A stretch of 64,000 bases of DNA. Source: GCA-2861595 sp035536185. Its GTDB lineage: Bacteria > Actinomycetota > Acidimicrobiia > Acidimicrobiales > GCA-2861595. Under the pieces are notes generated by a model that was not told the origin of the DNA, made no database searches, and saw only the letters and a program-made list of their open reading frames with translations. Of this stretch, positions 49,457-57,943 are shown in pieces. The translations under genes were made by a program, and so were the position numbers. Numbering within the stretch: position 1 is the first letter of the stretch; every line of letters begins with the position of its first letter. Location of the stretch: positions 14,470 to 78,469 of the forward strand of contig DATLOM010000064.1 of NCBI GenBank assembly GCA_035536185.1. The letters run 5' to 3'.

Positions 49457-50770
49457 ATGTCCATCCCGACATCAGGGGACCTGGCGGCGAGGGTGAAGGC
49501 CCGGGTGCTGCACGAATCCGACCTGCTCGACGCCCACACCGTCTCCCGCCTGGCGCGCGAGGAGGCCCCCTTGATCGCCGGCCAGCACCTGGCCGACGTC
49601 GTCGCCGACGTGCTGGCCCACGCGACGGGCCTTGGGCCCCTGGAGCCGCTGCTCGCCGACCCTCAGGTCACCGAGGTCATGATCAGCGGGAGCGGTCGGG
49701 TGTGGATCGAGCGGCGAGGTGCCCTGCAGGAGGTCCCACCTGCACTCGAGGCCACCACCGTCGAGCACCTCATCGAGAAGATCGTGGGCCCTCTCGGGTT
49801 GCGGGTCGACCGCGCCTCGCCCATGGTCGACGCCAGGCTGCCCGACGGTTCCCGCGTGAACGCCGTGGTGCCACCGCTGGCGGTGGACGGCCCGTGCCTC
49901 ACCATCCGCCGGTTCGCCGCCCGGGCCATTCCGCTCGAGTCCTTCTGCCCGCCAGCCGTGGCCGACCTGCTCGCCTGGGCCGTCGAGACCCGCATGAACA
50001 TCGTCGTGTCCGGGGCCACGTCGTCGGGAAAGACCACGCTGCTCAATGCCCTGGCCGCCAGGATCCCGGCGGGTGAGCGCATCATCACCGTCGAGGACGC
50101 CGCCGAGCTGCGCCTCCCCCAGGACCATGTCGTGCGGCTGGAGGCGCGCCCCGCCAACGCCGAAGGGGCGGGAGAGGTGCGGGTCCGTGACCTGGTCCGC
50201 AACGCCCTGCGCATGCGGCCCGACCGCATCGTCGTCGGTGAGGTTCGCGACTCCGCCGCCCTCGACATGCTCCAGGCCATGAACACCGGCCACGACGGCT
50301 CGCTGTCCACCTGCCACGCCAACGGCCCCCTCGACGCCCTGCGCCGGCTGGAGACCATGGTGCTCATGGGGAGGGTGAACCTGCCCCTCGCCGCGGTGCG
50401 GGAGCAGATCGCCAGCGCCCTCGACCTGGTGGTGCAGGTGGCCCGCCGGTCGGGCGGTGCCCGGGCTGTCGTCGAGGTGGCGGAGATCGTCGGCCCCGGC
50501 GAGGTCAGGAGCGTGGCCGACAGCCGTACCGTCACTGCCGGCCTCTCCCGCCCACCCCGATCGGGGATCGACAGCCCGCCCCCGCCCCTGCCGGCGCCGG
50601 CGCCGGCGCCACCGTCTGGACCAGGGCCCCGCCGCCAACGGCTCCCTCGCACGCCGGCCCCGCCGCCGTCCTCACCCAGGCCGCGCCGTCAGCGCCTCCC
50701 GCTCACAGCGTCGCCGCTGGTGCCGCCGCCGCCCCCGCCGCCCCCGGCGGCGCCCCAGGACGCTCCATGA
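49457..50770 (+). CDS. tadA: Tad pilus ATPase TadA/CpaF
   Basis: 437 aa. Secretion ATPase core with Walker A GATSSGKTT (about 185-193), Asp box ERIITVEDAAELRL, Walker B RMRPDRIVVGEVRD and His box TGHDGSLSTCHAN. The N-terminal helical domain is normal. The last 75 residues form a Pro/Arg-rich, probably disordered tail, longer than in most family members. It powers pilin extrusion at the cytoplasmic membrane. Stop overlaps tadB by ATGA. Confidence 0.93.
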   Translation: MSIPTSGDLAARVKARVLHESDLLDAHTVSRLAREEAPLIAGQHLADVVADVLAHATGLGPLEPLLADPQVTEVMISGSGRVWIERRGALQEVPPALEATTVEHLIEKIVGPLGLRVDRASPMVDARLPDGSRVNAVVPPLAVDGPCLTIRRFAARAIPLESFCPPAVADLLAWAVETRMNIVVSGATSSGKTTLLNALAARIPAGERIITVEDAAELRLPQDHVVRLEARPANAEGAGEVRVRDLVRNALRMRPDRIVVGEVRDSAALDMLQAMNTGHDGSLSTCHANGPLDALRRLETMVLMGRVNLPLAAVREQIASALDLVVQVARRSGGARAVVEVAEIVGPGEVRSVADSRTVTAGLSRPPRSGIDSPPPPLPAPAPAPPSGPGPRRQRLPRTPAPPPSSPRPRRQRLPLTASPLVPPPPPPPPAAPQDAP

Positions 50771-51741
50771 GCGGCAGCGGCCTCTCATCCGCTCTCGCCG
50801 TGGTGATCGCCGCCGCCGCCGTGCGCCAGGCCACACCCGGCCGGCGCCGGGCGTTCCGCCGGACGGCCTGCCTGGTTGGCGAACCATCCGTCGCGGCCAC
50901 CGGCTCCGTCCTGGTACCGCCAGCCGGGCCCCGCCACGACCGGGCCCGGACTGGCACCGGTCGACCGGCACCGCCGGCCAGGGCCCGGAGCGTCACGCCG
51001 CCATCGTGGGTCGGCTCCGCCCTCACTGACACCGGCCTCGCCGTCGACCCGCCCCGAGCCTGGTCCATGTGGCTGGTCTCCCTGGCCGTGGCTGCCGTGG
51101 CCGGCGCCGCCGCCGGCGGGGCCGGCGCTGCTGCCGTGGCCGTCGGGGCCGTGGTCGCCACTCCGCTGGTGGCCTGGCGCCTGCTCCGCCGGCGGGCTGG
51201 CGACCGTCTCGAGGCTGCCCTGCCCGCGGCAGTGGACGCAGTAGCCCGCTCCCTCCGGTCGGGGGTGTCACTCCGCCTGGCCATCGCCGAGGCGGCGGCG
51301 GTCACGCCCGGACCTCTTGCTGCCGAGCTGGGCTCCGTCGCCCGGTCCATCCAACGGGGATCCAGTGTCGTCGCCGCCCTCGAAGCCTGGGGCGAGCGCC
51401 AGCCCACTCCAGGGGTGCGCCTGGTGGTGAGCGCTCTCTGTCTCGGTGCCGAGACCGGCGGCGCCCTGGCTCGCGCCGTCGACGGTGTGGCCGCCACCCT
51501 GCGCCAGCGACTGGCCGCCCGCGCCGAGGCCAGAGCACTGGCTACCCAGGCCCGCGCCTCGGCGGCCGTGCTCGCCGCCGCCCCCCTGGCCTTCACCGCG
51601 GTGACCTCCCTGGCCGACGCCCGCACCGCCACCTTCCTCTTCCGTACCCCCACCGGCCTGCTGTGCCTGGCCGGCGGCCTCGCCCTCGACGCCGCCGGCG
51701 CCCTCAGGATGGCCCGCCTCACCCGGATCGACGCCGCCTGA
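50767..51741 (+). CDS. tadB: Tad pilus membrane protein TadB (T2SSF domain)
   Basis: 324 aa. A low-complexity Arg/Pro/Ala-rich N-terminus (about 1-100) precedes two membrane helices, a T2SSF cytoplasmic domain (AAVDAVARSLRSGVSLRLAI, VSALCLGAETGGALARAVDG) and a last helix pair. It forms the inner-membrane platform with TadC. The C-terminal codons and the start of the next gene are repeated 101 bp downstream. Confidence 0.88.
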   Translation: MSGSGLSSALAVVIAAAAVRQATPGRRRAFRRTACLVGEPSVAATGSVLVPPAGPRHDRARTGTGRPAPPARARSVTPPSWVGSALTDTGLAVDPPRAWSMWLVSLAVAAVAGAAAGGAGAAAVAVGAVVATPLVAWRLLRRRAGDRLEAALPAAVDAVARSLRSGVSLRLAIAEAAAVTPGPLAAELGSVARSIQRGSSVVAALEAWGERQPTPGVRLVVSALCLGAETGGALARAVDGVAATLRQRLAARAEARALATQARASAAVLAAAPLAFTAVTSLADARTATFLFRTPTGLLCLAGGLALDAAGALRMARLTRIDAA

Positions 51742-51853
51742 TGCCAGCCGCCGCCCAGCGACGGCGACTCACCCGAGAGGGCCGGGGCTCGACGCTGGCA
51801 CCGCTCTGGATGGCCCGCCTCACCCGGATCGAAGTCGCCTGATGCCAGCCGCC
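51708..51853 (+). repeat. 101-bp-offset duplication of the tadB/tadC junction
   Basis: A block of about 45 bp (GATGGCCCGCCTCACCCG onward) that covers the end of tadB and the ATGCCAGCCGCC that starts tadC occurs at 51708-51752 and again at 51809-51853 with about three mismatches. A second tadB-like end (MARLTRI) and a second start are thus left in the gap. Confidence 0.85.
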
Positions 51854-51899
51854 ACCCTCCTCGGCCTGGCCTGGGCCATCGTCGTGCTCACCCGCCGCC

Positions 51900-52640
51900 G
51901 TGCGCCACCGCCCCCTCCCGGCCCGGCCCCTGAGGCCGCGCCCACCCCTAGAGCCCGAACGCCGGCCGTGGCTCGCCGTGGAGGCACTCGGCCGCACGAT
52001 CCTCCGCCTCGACCCAAGGCACCGCCACCGCCGGCGGCCGGCGCCCGCGCGGGCCCCCGCCCGCCGGGCGGGTGCGGTGGCGCTGGTCGCAGCCGCCACC
52101 GCCGCGGTCGCGCCCGCGCTCGCTCCGGCCGTCGTGTTCGCCGCGTGGGCAGCACCGAAGATGCGCGTCCGCCGGGAGGGGCGCCGCCGGCTCGCCGCCC
52201 TGGAGGCGGGCCTGCCCGAGATCGTCGACCTGCTCACCCTGGCCGTGGGTGCCGGCGCCAACGTGACCCACGCCGTGGCCGCCGCCGGCCGGCGGGGCGC
52301 CGGCCCCCTCGCCGGCGAGCTGGCCCGCATCACCAACGAGGCCGCCCGGGGCCGGCGCGTCGCCGACGCCCTGGACGAGCTCCCGGAACGGGCCGGCGAG
52401 GCCACCCGCCCCCTGGTCGTCGCCCTCAGCGCCTGCGAGCGCTACGGGGCACCCCTCGTACCCGCTCTGGAGCGACTGGGCGACGAGGTCCGCCGCCAGC
52501 GCCAACGCCGGGCCGAGGAGGCGGCTCGCAAGGTGCCGGTCCTCCTGCTCTTCCCCCTGGTGCTGTGCATCCTGCCCGCCTTCGCGCTGCTCACCGTGGC
52601 GCCTCTCGTCGCCGGCGCCCTCCGGGCGCTGCGCCTCTAG
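51900..52640 (+). CDS. tadC: Tad pilus membrane protein TadC (T2SSF domain), possible 5' frameshift
   Basis: 246 aa in the main frame from GTG 51900. T2SSF domain with GLPEIVDLLTLAVGAGANVTHAV and VVALSACERYGAPLVPAL, and a C-terminal double helix. A likely true N-terminus with a membrane helix (MPAATLLGLAWAIVVLTRRR) begins at ATG 51842 in another frame, just after the duplicated junction, and joins this frame only if a frameshift occurs between about 51900 and 51960 in a C/G run. This may be a real mutation, a sequencing error, or the protein may start at the GTG. Confidence 0.75.
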   Translation: MRHRPLPARPLRPRPPLEPERRPWLAVEALGRTILRLDPRHRHRRRPAPARAPARRAGAVALVAAATAAVAPALAPAVVFAAWAAPKMRVRREGRRRLAALEAGLPEIVDLLTLAVGAGANVTHAVAAAGRRGAGPLAGELARITNEAARGRRVADALDELPERAGEATRPLVVALSACERYGAPLVPALERLGDEVRRQRQRRAEEAARKVPVLLLFPLVLCILPAFALLTVAPLVAGALRALRL

Positions 52641-52680
52641 CAGCACAAGAACCCCACGAACAACGAACGAAGGAGTCTCC

Positions 52681-52911
52681 ATGGTTGTCGCATTCGTGCA
52701 TCTGCAGTGCCTGTTGCTCTCGATCATCAGCGCCGTTCAACGCCGGCTCTCACGACGGGACCAGCAGGGCCAGGCCTCGGCGGAGTACGCCCTGGTCCTC
52801 TTGGGGGCGGCGGCGGTCGCCCTTCTCGTCGTCGGATGGGCCACGGGTACCAACCGGGTGGGCCGCCTGCTGGACCGCGTGCTGGACCAGCTCCTCGCCC
52901 GGGTGCGGTGA
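52681..52911 (+). CDS. Flp-type pilin (DUF4244-like)
   Basis: 76 aa. GQASAEYALVLLGAAAVALLVVG: a prepilin-like segment with the Glu at +5 of the mature pilin, and one hydrophobic helix, then a short charged tail. It follows tadC by 40 bp and is the likely major pilin, processed by a prepilin peptidase. AAGGAG lies before the ATG. Stop overlaps the TadE-like gene by GTGA. Confidence 0.8.
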   Translation: MVVAFVHLQCLLLSIISAVQRRLSRRDQQGQASAEYALVLLGAAAVALLVVGWATGTNRVGRLLDRVLDQLLARVR

Positions 52912-53303
52912 TCGCCCGGTCCCGCCGGGCCGGCAAGGGCGACGAGGGCCAGGCCGCGGTCGAACTGGCTCTCGTCCTGCCCCTCGTCGCCCTCCTGCTC
53001 CTGGCCGTCGTCCAGGTGGTCCTGGTCGTGCGAGACCAGGTCCTGGTCGTCCATGCGGCCAGGGAGGCCGCCCGGGCCGCCGCCGTCGATCCCAGTGCGG
53101 GGGTCGCCAGGAAGGCGGCCCTGGCCGGCGCCCCTCTGGCGGGCGACCGGTTGAGCCTCGAGCTTAGTGGGCGGGAGAAAGATTCCGGACAGGTAGCCGT
53201 GGTTCTCGCGTACCGATCACCCACCCGTGCACCTGTCGTCGGGGCGCTCCTTCCGGATATCGTCCTGCACGCCCAGGCGTCGATGCGCCGGGAGAAGGCG
53301 TGA
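52908..53303 (+). CDS. TadE-like pilus protein
   Basis: 131 aa from GTG 52908. A short basic leader, then EGQAAVELALVLPLVALLLLAVVQ, the TadE-type pseudopilin segment with the Glu at +5, and a beta-rich C-terminus. TadE proteins are minor pilins of the Flp/Tad pilus. Last gene of the pilus cluster visible here; no prepilin peptidase was found in the window. Confidence 0.85.
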   Translation: MIARSRRAGKGDEGQAAVELALVLPLVALLLLAVVQVVLVVRDQVLVVHAAREAARAAAVDPSAGVARKAALAGAPLAGDRLSLELSGREKDSGQVAVVLAYRSPTRAPVVGALLPDIVLHAQASMRREKA

Positions 53304-53445
53304 GCTACGCTGCGCTCAACCGGCGGGCGGAAGTTTCCGAACAAAGAGCGTCATCCTGCGGCGGCTGGGGCGTTCAGGTGATGACCAACCACCGCCAGGA
53401 CTGCACTTCGCAGCTCCACGGCAATAGAAAGGGACAACCACAAAA

Positions 53446-54663
53446 ATGGCAAAGAACCGAAGGCTCGCTGCTGCAGCAGGCGCCGTCACACTCGCGAGCG
53501 TGTTCACCGCCGGGCCGGTTTCGGCCCAGAGCACCGCTGAGGTATACCTCGGGAGCGCCTCCGGGCGGGCCCTCAACGTCCAGGTCCTCGGCGTCGGCAC
53601 CACGCTTGGTGTCTCCAGCTCCAAGGTCACCTCCCAGCTCACGTCCGTGGCCGAGGGGTCAGGTCAGCTGCTCAACGCCGGCACCACCGCCAAGATCGAC
53701 CTCACCGGCAACGGCACCAGTGACAGCAAGCCCGACGCGTGCGCCGTGGCCCTTCCGGTGGCCGACATCCTGAACGTGGGCCTCGCCTGCGGCTCGGCCA
53801 GCGGCTCCATCGCCGGCAACAACCCCGTCGCCAACAGCGAGGGCCGTTTCGCCGGCATCACCCTCGACGTCGAGAACGTCCTCGGCCTCGCCGGGCTCAA
53901 CGACGCCGTGACCGGCCTCACCAGCTCCACGCTGGGCACCGTCCAGACCACCGTCGGCACCCTTCCCGTCGTCGGACCGGTTCTCGGACCGGTGGTGCAG
54001 ACGGTCAACACCACCGTCACCGACCTGCTGAACACCCGTACCCTCGAGCTCACCGCCGGCAAGTCCACCTCCTCGGTGGTCGCCGACGGCGGCAACGTCA
54101 CCTCGACGGCGACCGCTTCGGGTGGAGAGATCAAGATCCTCCCGGTGCGCCTCCCCGTGGCCGGCGTGGATGTCGGCCCCCTGGCCACCATCACCGTCAG
54201 CTCGGCCCAGGCCAAGGCTGTCTACAACCGGGCCACCGGCACCAGCACCCCCACCTTCGATCCCTCGCTGGTGACGGTCAAGCTCGGCCCGACCGCCCTG
54301 CTGCCTTCCGGCACCGAGATCAAGGTCCCCGTGGGCGCCAGCCAGACCATCCTGGCCGGCACTCCGCTGGAGAGCGACATCATCGTGGCCGCTGGCCGCA
54401 CCGTCACCAACCCTGACGGCACCGTCGGCGCCATCGCCGATGGCGTCAAGCTCCACCTGCTCAAGGGCGTCAGCAACGGCATCCTGATCGAGCTGGCCCA
54501 CGCTGAGGCCGGCGTTGGCGGAACCCCCGCCGCCGCCGCCCCCATCCAGGCCCCCAACGTCGAGCTGCCCCGCACCGGTGGGACCCCCTGGATCCCCCTG
54601 GCCGGCGTGAGCATCCTCGGCCTGGCCGTCCTGGTCCGCCGGGTGCTGGTTCGGGCTTACTGA
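53446..54663 (+). CDS. secreted LPXTG-anchored surface protein
   Basis: 405 aa. Signal peptide (about 1-27, ending VSAQS), a long Thr/Val/Ala-rich beta region without known enzymatic motif, and a C-terminal sorting signal: LPRTGG, a membrane helix (TPWIPLAGVSILGLAVL) and RR. It should be linked to the cell wall by the sortase encoded 131 bp downstream. Weak Shine-Dalgarno AAGGG. Similar to choice-of-anchor adhesin-like proteins, but no domain can be named with certainty. Confidence 0.82.
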   Translation: MAKNRRLAAAAGAVTLASVFTAGPVSAQSTAEVYLGSASGRALNVQVLGVGTTLGVSSSKVTSQLTSVAEGSGQLLNAGTTAKIDLTGNGTSDSKPDACAVALPVADILNVGLACGSASGSIAGNNPVANSEGRFAGITLDVENVLGLAGLNDAVTGLTSSTLGTVQTTVGTLPVVGPVLGPVVQTVNTTVTDLLNTRTLELTAGKSTSSVVADGGNVTSTATASGGEIKILPVRLPVAGVDVGPLATITVSSAQAKAVYNRATGTSTPTFDPSLVTVKLGPTALLPSGTEIKVPVGASQTILAGTPLESDIIVAAGRTVTNPDGTVGAIADGVKLHLLKGVSNGILIELAHAEAGVGGTPAAAAPIQAPNVELPRTGGTPWIPLAGVSILGLAVLVRRVLVRAY

Positions 54664-54684
54664 GCCAACCCGCAGTACGAACTT

Positions 54685-54724
54685 GAAGAACCCCGGGGCA
54701 TGATGCCCCGGGGTTCTTCATTTT
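54685..54724 (+). terminator. strong intrinsic terminator
   Basis: GAAGAACCCCGGGGCA and its exact complement form a 16 bp stem with a TGA loop, followed by ATTTT. It separates the LPXTG protein gene from the sortase gene. Confidence 0.92.
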
Positions 54725-54733
54725 CGGCGACAC

Positions 54734-54762
54734 TTGCCGATGTAACGAACGCCCCGATAAAG
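54734..54762 (+). promoter_or_regulatory. candidate sortase promoter
   Basis: TTGCCG at 54734-54739 and ATAAAG at 54757-54762 are 17 bp apart, beginning 10 bp after the terminator. AGGAG lies before the GTG start at 54794. Confidence 0.38.
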
Positions 54763-54793
54763 ACTTTCTGTACCCCTGGCTTAGGAGATTTCC

Positions 54794-55417
54794 GTGGACG
54801 CCGTCATCCGTTACCTCCGCAGCAACCGATGGGCCCGTACGGGCCTCTCGGGCCTGTCGGTGGTCCTGTTGCTGTCCGCCGTCGGGTTGCTGGGCTATCC
54901 CTTCTACACGAACCTCTACCAGGGCCGGGTCCAGAGTCGCCTCGACCGGGAGATCGCCAGCCCCGAGCACAAGGAGCTCTACCGCAAGGCCCAGCTGAAG
55001 GAGGGCGACGCCCTCACCCGGCTCAAGATCCCCAAGCTCGACGTCGACGTGGTGGTGGTAGAGGGAACCGGGGCCAGTGCTCTGCGGGCCGGCGCCGGCC
55101 ACTACCCCGACACCCCCCTGCCCTGCGAGGACGGCAACGTGGCCATCGCCGGGCACCGCACCACCTACGGCAAGCCGTTCGCCAACGTCGACCGGCTCAA
55201 GGTCGGCGACACCATCATCCTGGAGACCCCCATCGGGTCCTGCACCTACGAGGTGAACAAGGTGCCTTTCATCGTCAACCCGACCAACCGCTCGGTGGTG
55301 GCCAACACCCCTGGCGAGCACATCCTCACGCTCACCACCTGCCACCCCAAGGGCTCGGCCAAGGAGCGTCTCATCATCAGCGCCACTCTCACCCAGGGAG
55401 CCTCCACCCGCACATGA
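54794..55417 (+). CDS. class E sortase
   Basis: 207 aa from GTG 54794. One N-terminal membrane helix (about 17-40), then the sortase barrel with the catalytic His in AGHRTTYG, Cys in LTTCHPKG and Arg in KERLIIS. Class E sortases of high-GC Gram-positives link surface proteins to peptidoglycan; they often prefer LAXTG, while the neighbouring substrate has LPRTG. Stop overlaps the next secreted protein (ATGA). Confidence 0.93.
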   Translation: MDAVIRYLRSNRWARTGLSGLSVVLLLSAVGLLGYPFYTNLYQGRVQSRLDREIASPEHKELYRKAQLKEGDALTRLKIPKLDVDVVVVEGTGASALRAGAGHYPDTPLPCEDGNVAIAGHRTTYGKPFANVDRLKVGDTIILETPIGSCTYEVNKVPFIVNPTNRSVVANTPGEHILTLTTCHPKGSAKERLIISATLTQGASTRT

Positions 55418-56646
55418 AGACCTTCGCCCGCCTCCGGGGGCTCGCCGCCGCGGCCACCATCCTGACGGTGGCCGGCGCCGGCGCGCTGGCCCCGCCCGCC
55501 CTGGCCGCCGGCCCCTCGATCACGATCATCCGGCCGGGTGACGACCAGCAGCTGCCCACGGAGTCCTTCGCCGTGGAGGCCCTGGCCTCGATGAGCGACG
55601 GCGTGCTGGTGGGCAAGATCAAGGTTTCTGTAGTGCCCCTCGACGCCAACTCTCCCCAGGCGCCCGCGAACGGCGAGTTCACGGCCAACGAGCGCGCCGA
55701 GCAGCGGGTGACGTTCCCGGTCACCGTCGACTACAACGGCCACTACAAGGCCCTGGTGACGGCGACCGGTCGCGACAACCGGCCCCCGCTGCTCGAGGAC
55801 AGGGAGCTGGAGAACCGCACCGCGACCCGTGACTTCTTCGTGGTCGCCCCGCCGGCCCCGCCGAGCAACGTCCGCCCGGTGATCGACAAGGAGTCCCGCG
55901 CCGTCACGTTGAGCTGGAACGCCAACACCGAGAAGGACCTGCTGTTCTACGTGGTGCAGCGGGCCAAGGGGGACGGCCCCTTCTCGCCGTTGGGCAAGAC
56001 CGACGGGCCGGGCGACACCTCCATCATCGACCCCTCGACGGCCGAGGCGGCGGGCGAGTACCGCTACCAGGTGGTGGCGGTCCGGAAGGGAGCCACGTCC
56101 GGAGAGGGCGTCAACTCCGACCCTTCGCCCGTGGCCACGGCCAGCGTCCCCGGCCCGCCGGCACCGGCGACGACGGTCCCGGGCGGTACCACGGGCGGCA
56201 CGACTCCGGGCGGCGGCACGACCGCCGGCTCCACGCCCTCCAACGCCACCGGCACCACCCTCTCCCCGAACAGTCCCGGCGCCCTGAAGAGGTCGGGCAC
56301 TCTCGACCTGTCCGGGTTCTCTTCCATGAAGAACCAGGCCCGCCGGTCGGCTCCGGGATCCCAGGCGCCCGATACCGGGTTCACCGAGACCCTCCCGTTC
56401 GGCTCCACCAACACGACACGCCTGGTCGGCGAAGACGAGCAGGCCGCCCCGCCGAGTGGTCCCGAGGAGGAGGGCGAGGTCCGGGAGCTGGGTGCCGAGG
56501 ACGCCAGCAACGACCGCCAGCAGTCGGCGGCCTTCCTGGCTGCGGGGCTGCTGGCCACGGTGCTGCTCATGCACCTGCTCTGGATCAAGGGAGAGGTGGC
56601 GCGCGAGCCACTTGAGGCCGTTCCCCCGGAGCTCGCGCCTGAATAG
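55414..56646 (+). CDS. secreted fibronectin-III protein with C-terminal membrane helix
   Basis: 410 aa. Signal peptide (about 1-31), a beta domain (about 32-145), an FN3 domain (about 150-245, with VTLSWNANTEKDLLFYVVQ and YRYQVVAVRKG), a Gly/Thr/Ser-rich linker, and a C-terminal membrane helix (about 370-390) with a short cytoplasmic tail. No LPXTG. It is translationally coupled to the sortase, so it may be a partner or a scaffold in the wall; function unknown. Confidence 0.78.
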   Translation: MKTFARLRGLAAAATILTVAGAGALAPPALAAGPSITIIRPGDDQQLPTESFAVEALASMSDGVLVGKIKVSVVPLDANSPQAPANGEFTANERAEQRVTFPVTVDYNGHYKALVTATGRDNRPPLLEDRELENRTATRDFFVVAPPAPPSNVRPVIDKESRAVTLSWNANTEKDLLFYVVQRAKGDGPFSPLGKTDGPGDTSIIDPSTAEAAGEYRYQVVAVRKGATSGEGVNSDPSPVATASVPGPPAPATTVPGGTTGGTTPGGGTTAGSTPSNATGTTLSPNSPGALKRSGTLDLSGFSSMKNQARRSAPGSQAPDTGFTETLPFGSTNTTRLVGEDEQAAPPSGPEEEGEVRELGAEDASNDRQQSAAFLAAGLLATVLLMHLLWIKGEVAREPLEAVPPELAPE

Positions 56647-56718
56647 GTCGCCGGGCGGGTAGGTTGTCGGCGAAACGGCGCCAGCGGCGGCCACCAAGCC
56701 AAAGGGAGCGAACACAAC

Positions 56719-57054
56719 ATGGATCTCGGTCTCGACGTCACCGAGCACGGCGACGTCACCGTCTTGGCTGTGCGGGGCGAGGTCGACGTGTACACCGCGC
56801 CTCGACTGCGCGAGAAGCTCGTCGAGCTGGTGAGCCAGGGGAAGCACAACATCACCGTCGACCTGGAAGCCGTCGACTTCCTCGACTCGACCGGTCTCGG
56901 CGTGCTGGTGGGGGGCCTGAAGCGGCTCCGTAGCCACGAGGGCGACCTGAGCCTGGTGTGCACCCAGCACCGCATCCTCAAGGTCTTCGAGATCACCGGC
57001 CTCACCAAGGTGTTCACCATCCACGCATCGGTGGACGACGCCGTGGGGGCGTAG
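56719..57054 (+). CDS. STAS-domain anti-sigma factor antagonist
   Basis: 111 aa. STAS fold with the phosphorylation site DFLDSTGLG (Ser57). Such proteins bind a partner anti-sigma kinase when unphosphorylated and so free a sigma factor. The next gene, 9 bp downstream, is a matching RsbW-type kinase. The sigma factor they control is not adjacent. Confidence 0.93.
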   Translation: MDLGLDVTEHGDVTVLAVRGEVDVYTAPRLREKLVELVSQGKHNITVDLEAVDFLDSTGLGVLVGGLKRLRSHEGDLSLVCTQHRILKVFEITGLTKVFTIHASVDDAVGA

Positions 57055-57063
57055 GCGCCGCAC

Positions 57064-57567
57064 GTGTCCTCGTCGAACGGCACCCCCTCGGCCATCGAGC
57101 TGGAGATCCCGGCTCGCCCCGAGTACGTGGGGCTGGCCCGCCTGGTGGTCTCCTCCCTGGCCTCCAGCCGGCGGACGCTGGCCGACGACCGCATCGACGA
57201 CCTGAAGCTGGCCGTGTCCGAGGCCTGCACCAACGCCATCGAGGCCCACGTCGACCTCGACGTCTCCGAGCGGGTGCTGCTCCGCTGGTCCGAGGCCGAC
57301 GATCACCTCCAGGTGCAGGTGGAGGACCGGGGCCAGGGCTTCGACCCCCGTCTACTGCCCACCCACCCACCGGTCACCGACCCCGAGCGCCTGAACTTCG
57401 AGAGGGGCCTGGGAATCCCGCTCATCCGCTCCCTGGTCGACCGCGTCGAGTTCGACCCCTCGGACGACGGCACGTCGGTGCGCATCGTGATGTTCTGTGG
57501 GCCCTTCGAGAACGATTTCGAAGCCGACGGCGAGGTTCCGCCGCCCGGGTTCAACACGGCGGGCTGA
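57064..57567 (+). CDS. RsbW-type anti-sigma kinase (HATPase)
   Basis: 167 aa from GTG 57064. GHKL ATPase fold with the N box LAVSEACTNAIEAH, the G1 box VEDRGQGFDP and G2 RGLGIPLIRSLVD. It should phosphorylate the STAS protein on Ser57 and hold a sigma factor. The C-terminus carries an acidic extension. Co-transcribed with the STAS gene. Confidence 0.9.
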   Translation: MSSSNGTPSAIELEIPARPEYVGLARLVVSSLASSRRTLADDRIDDLKLAVSEACTNAIEAHVDLDVSERVLLRWSEADDHLQVQVEDRGQGFDPRLLPTHPPVTDPERLNFERGLGIPLIRSLVDRVEFDPSDDGTSVRIVMFCGPFENDFEADGEVPPPGFNTAG

Positions 57568-57577
57568 GCAACCGGCC

Positions 57578-57943
57578 ATGGCCCTCAAGAGCCGCCTCAA
57601 GCGCCTGACCACCCCGGTGGGCCAACTCGATCGTGAGCGGCTCCGGGAGTTCTGCGCCAGTGTCGAGTGCGCCGTTCCCATCGCCGAGGTGCGGCCCCGC
57701 CAGGAGGTCACGGTGGTCGGCGAGATCACGTCCATACGGATCGTCCCCCGCCCCGACGGCTCCCCCTGGTTGGAGGCCAGCATCAGCGACGGCACCGGCT
57801 GCCTGGTGGCCATGTGGACCGGCCGTACCCGCATCGCCGGCGTCAGCTCCGGCCGCCGCTTGACGGTGAGCGGGCGGGGCGCGGCCGGCAGCAACGGGAG
57901 CCGCCTGGTGATCTACAACCCGCGCTACGAGCTGCTCGGCTGA
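57578..57943 (+). CDS. OB-fold nucleic-acid-binding protein
   Basis: 121 aa from ATG 57578. After a basic N-terminus comes an OB-fold (EVTVVGEITSIRIVPRPDGSP, ASISDGTGCLVAMW, GRRLTVSGRG). The same small protein sits beside the paired TrkA genes in mycobacteria (Rv2694c region), so the linkage is conserved. The role is unclear; tRNA- or ssDNA-binding has been suggested for such folds. Its 3' end overlaps the convergent RCK gene by 19 bp. Confidence 0.82.
   Translation: MALKSRLKRLTTPVGQLDRERLREFCASVECAVPIAEVRPRQEVTVVGEITSIRIVPRPDGSPWLEASISDGTGCLVAMWTGRTRIAGVSSGRRLTVSGRGAAGSNGSRLVIYNPRYELLG

Noticed and set aside
53304..53445. Riboswitch before the LPXTG protein
   Set aside because: I could not fit c-di-GMP or other known aptamer cores; only weak pairing is seen.
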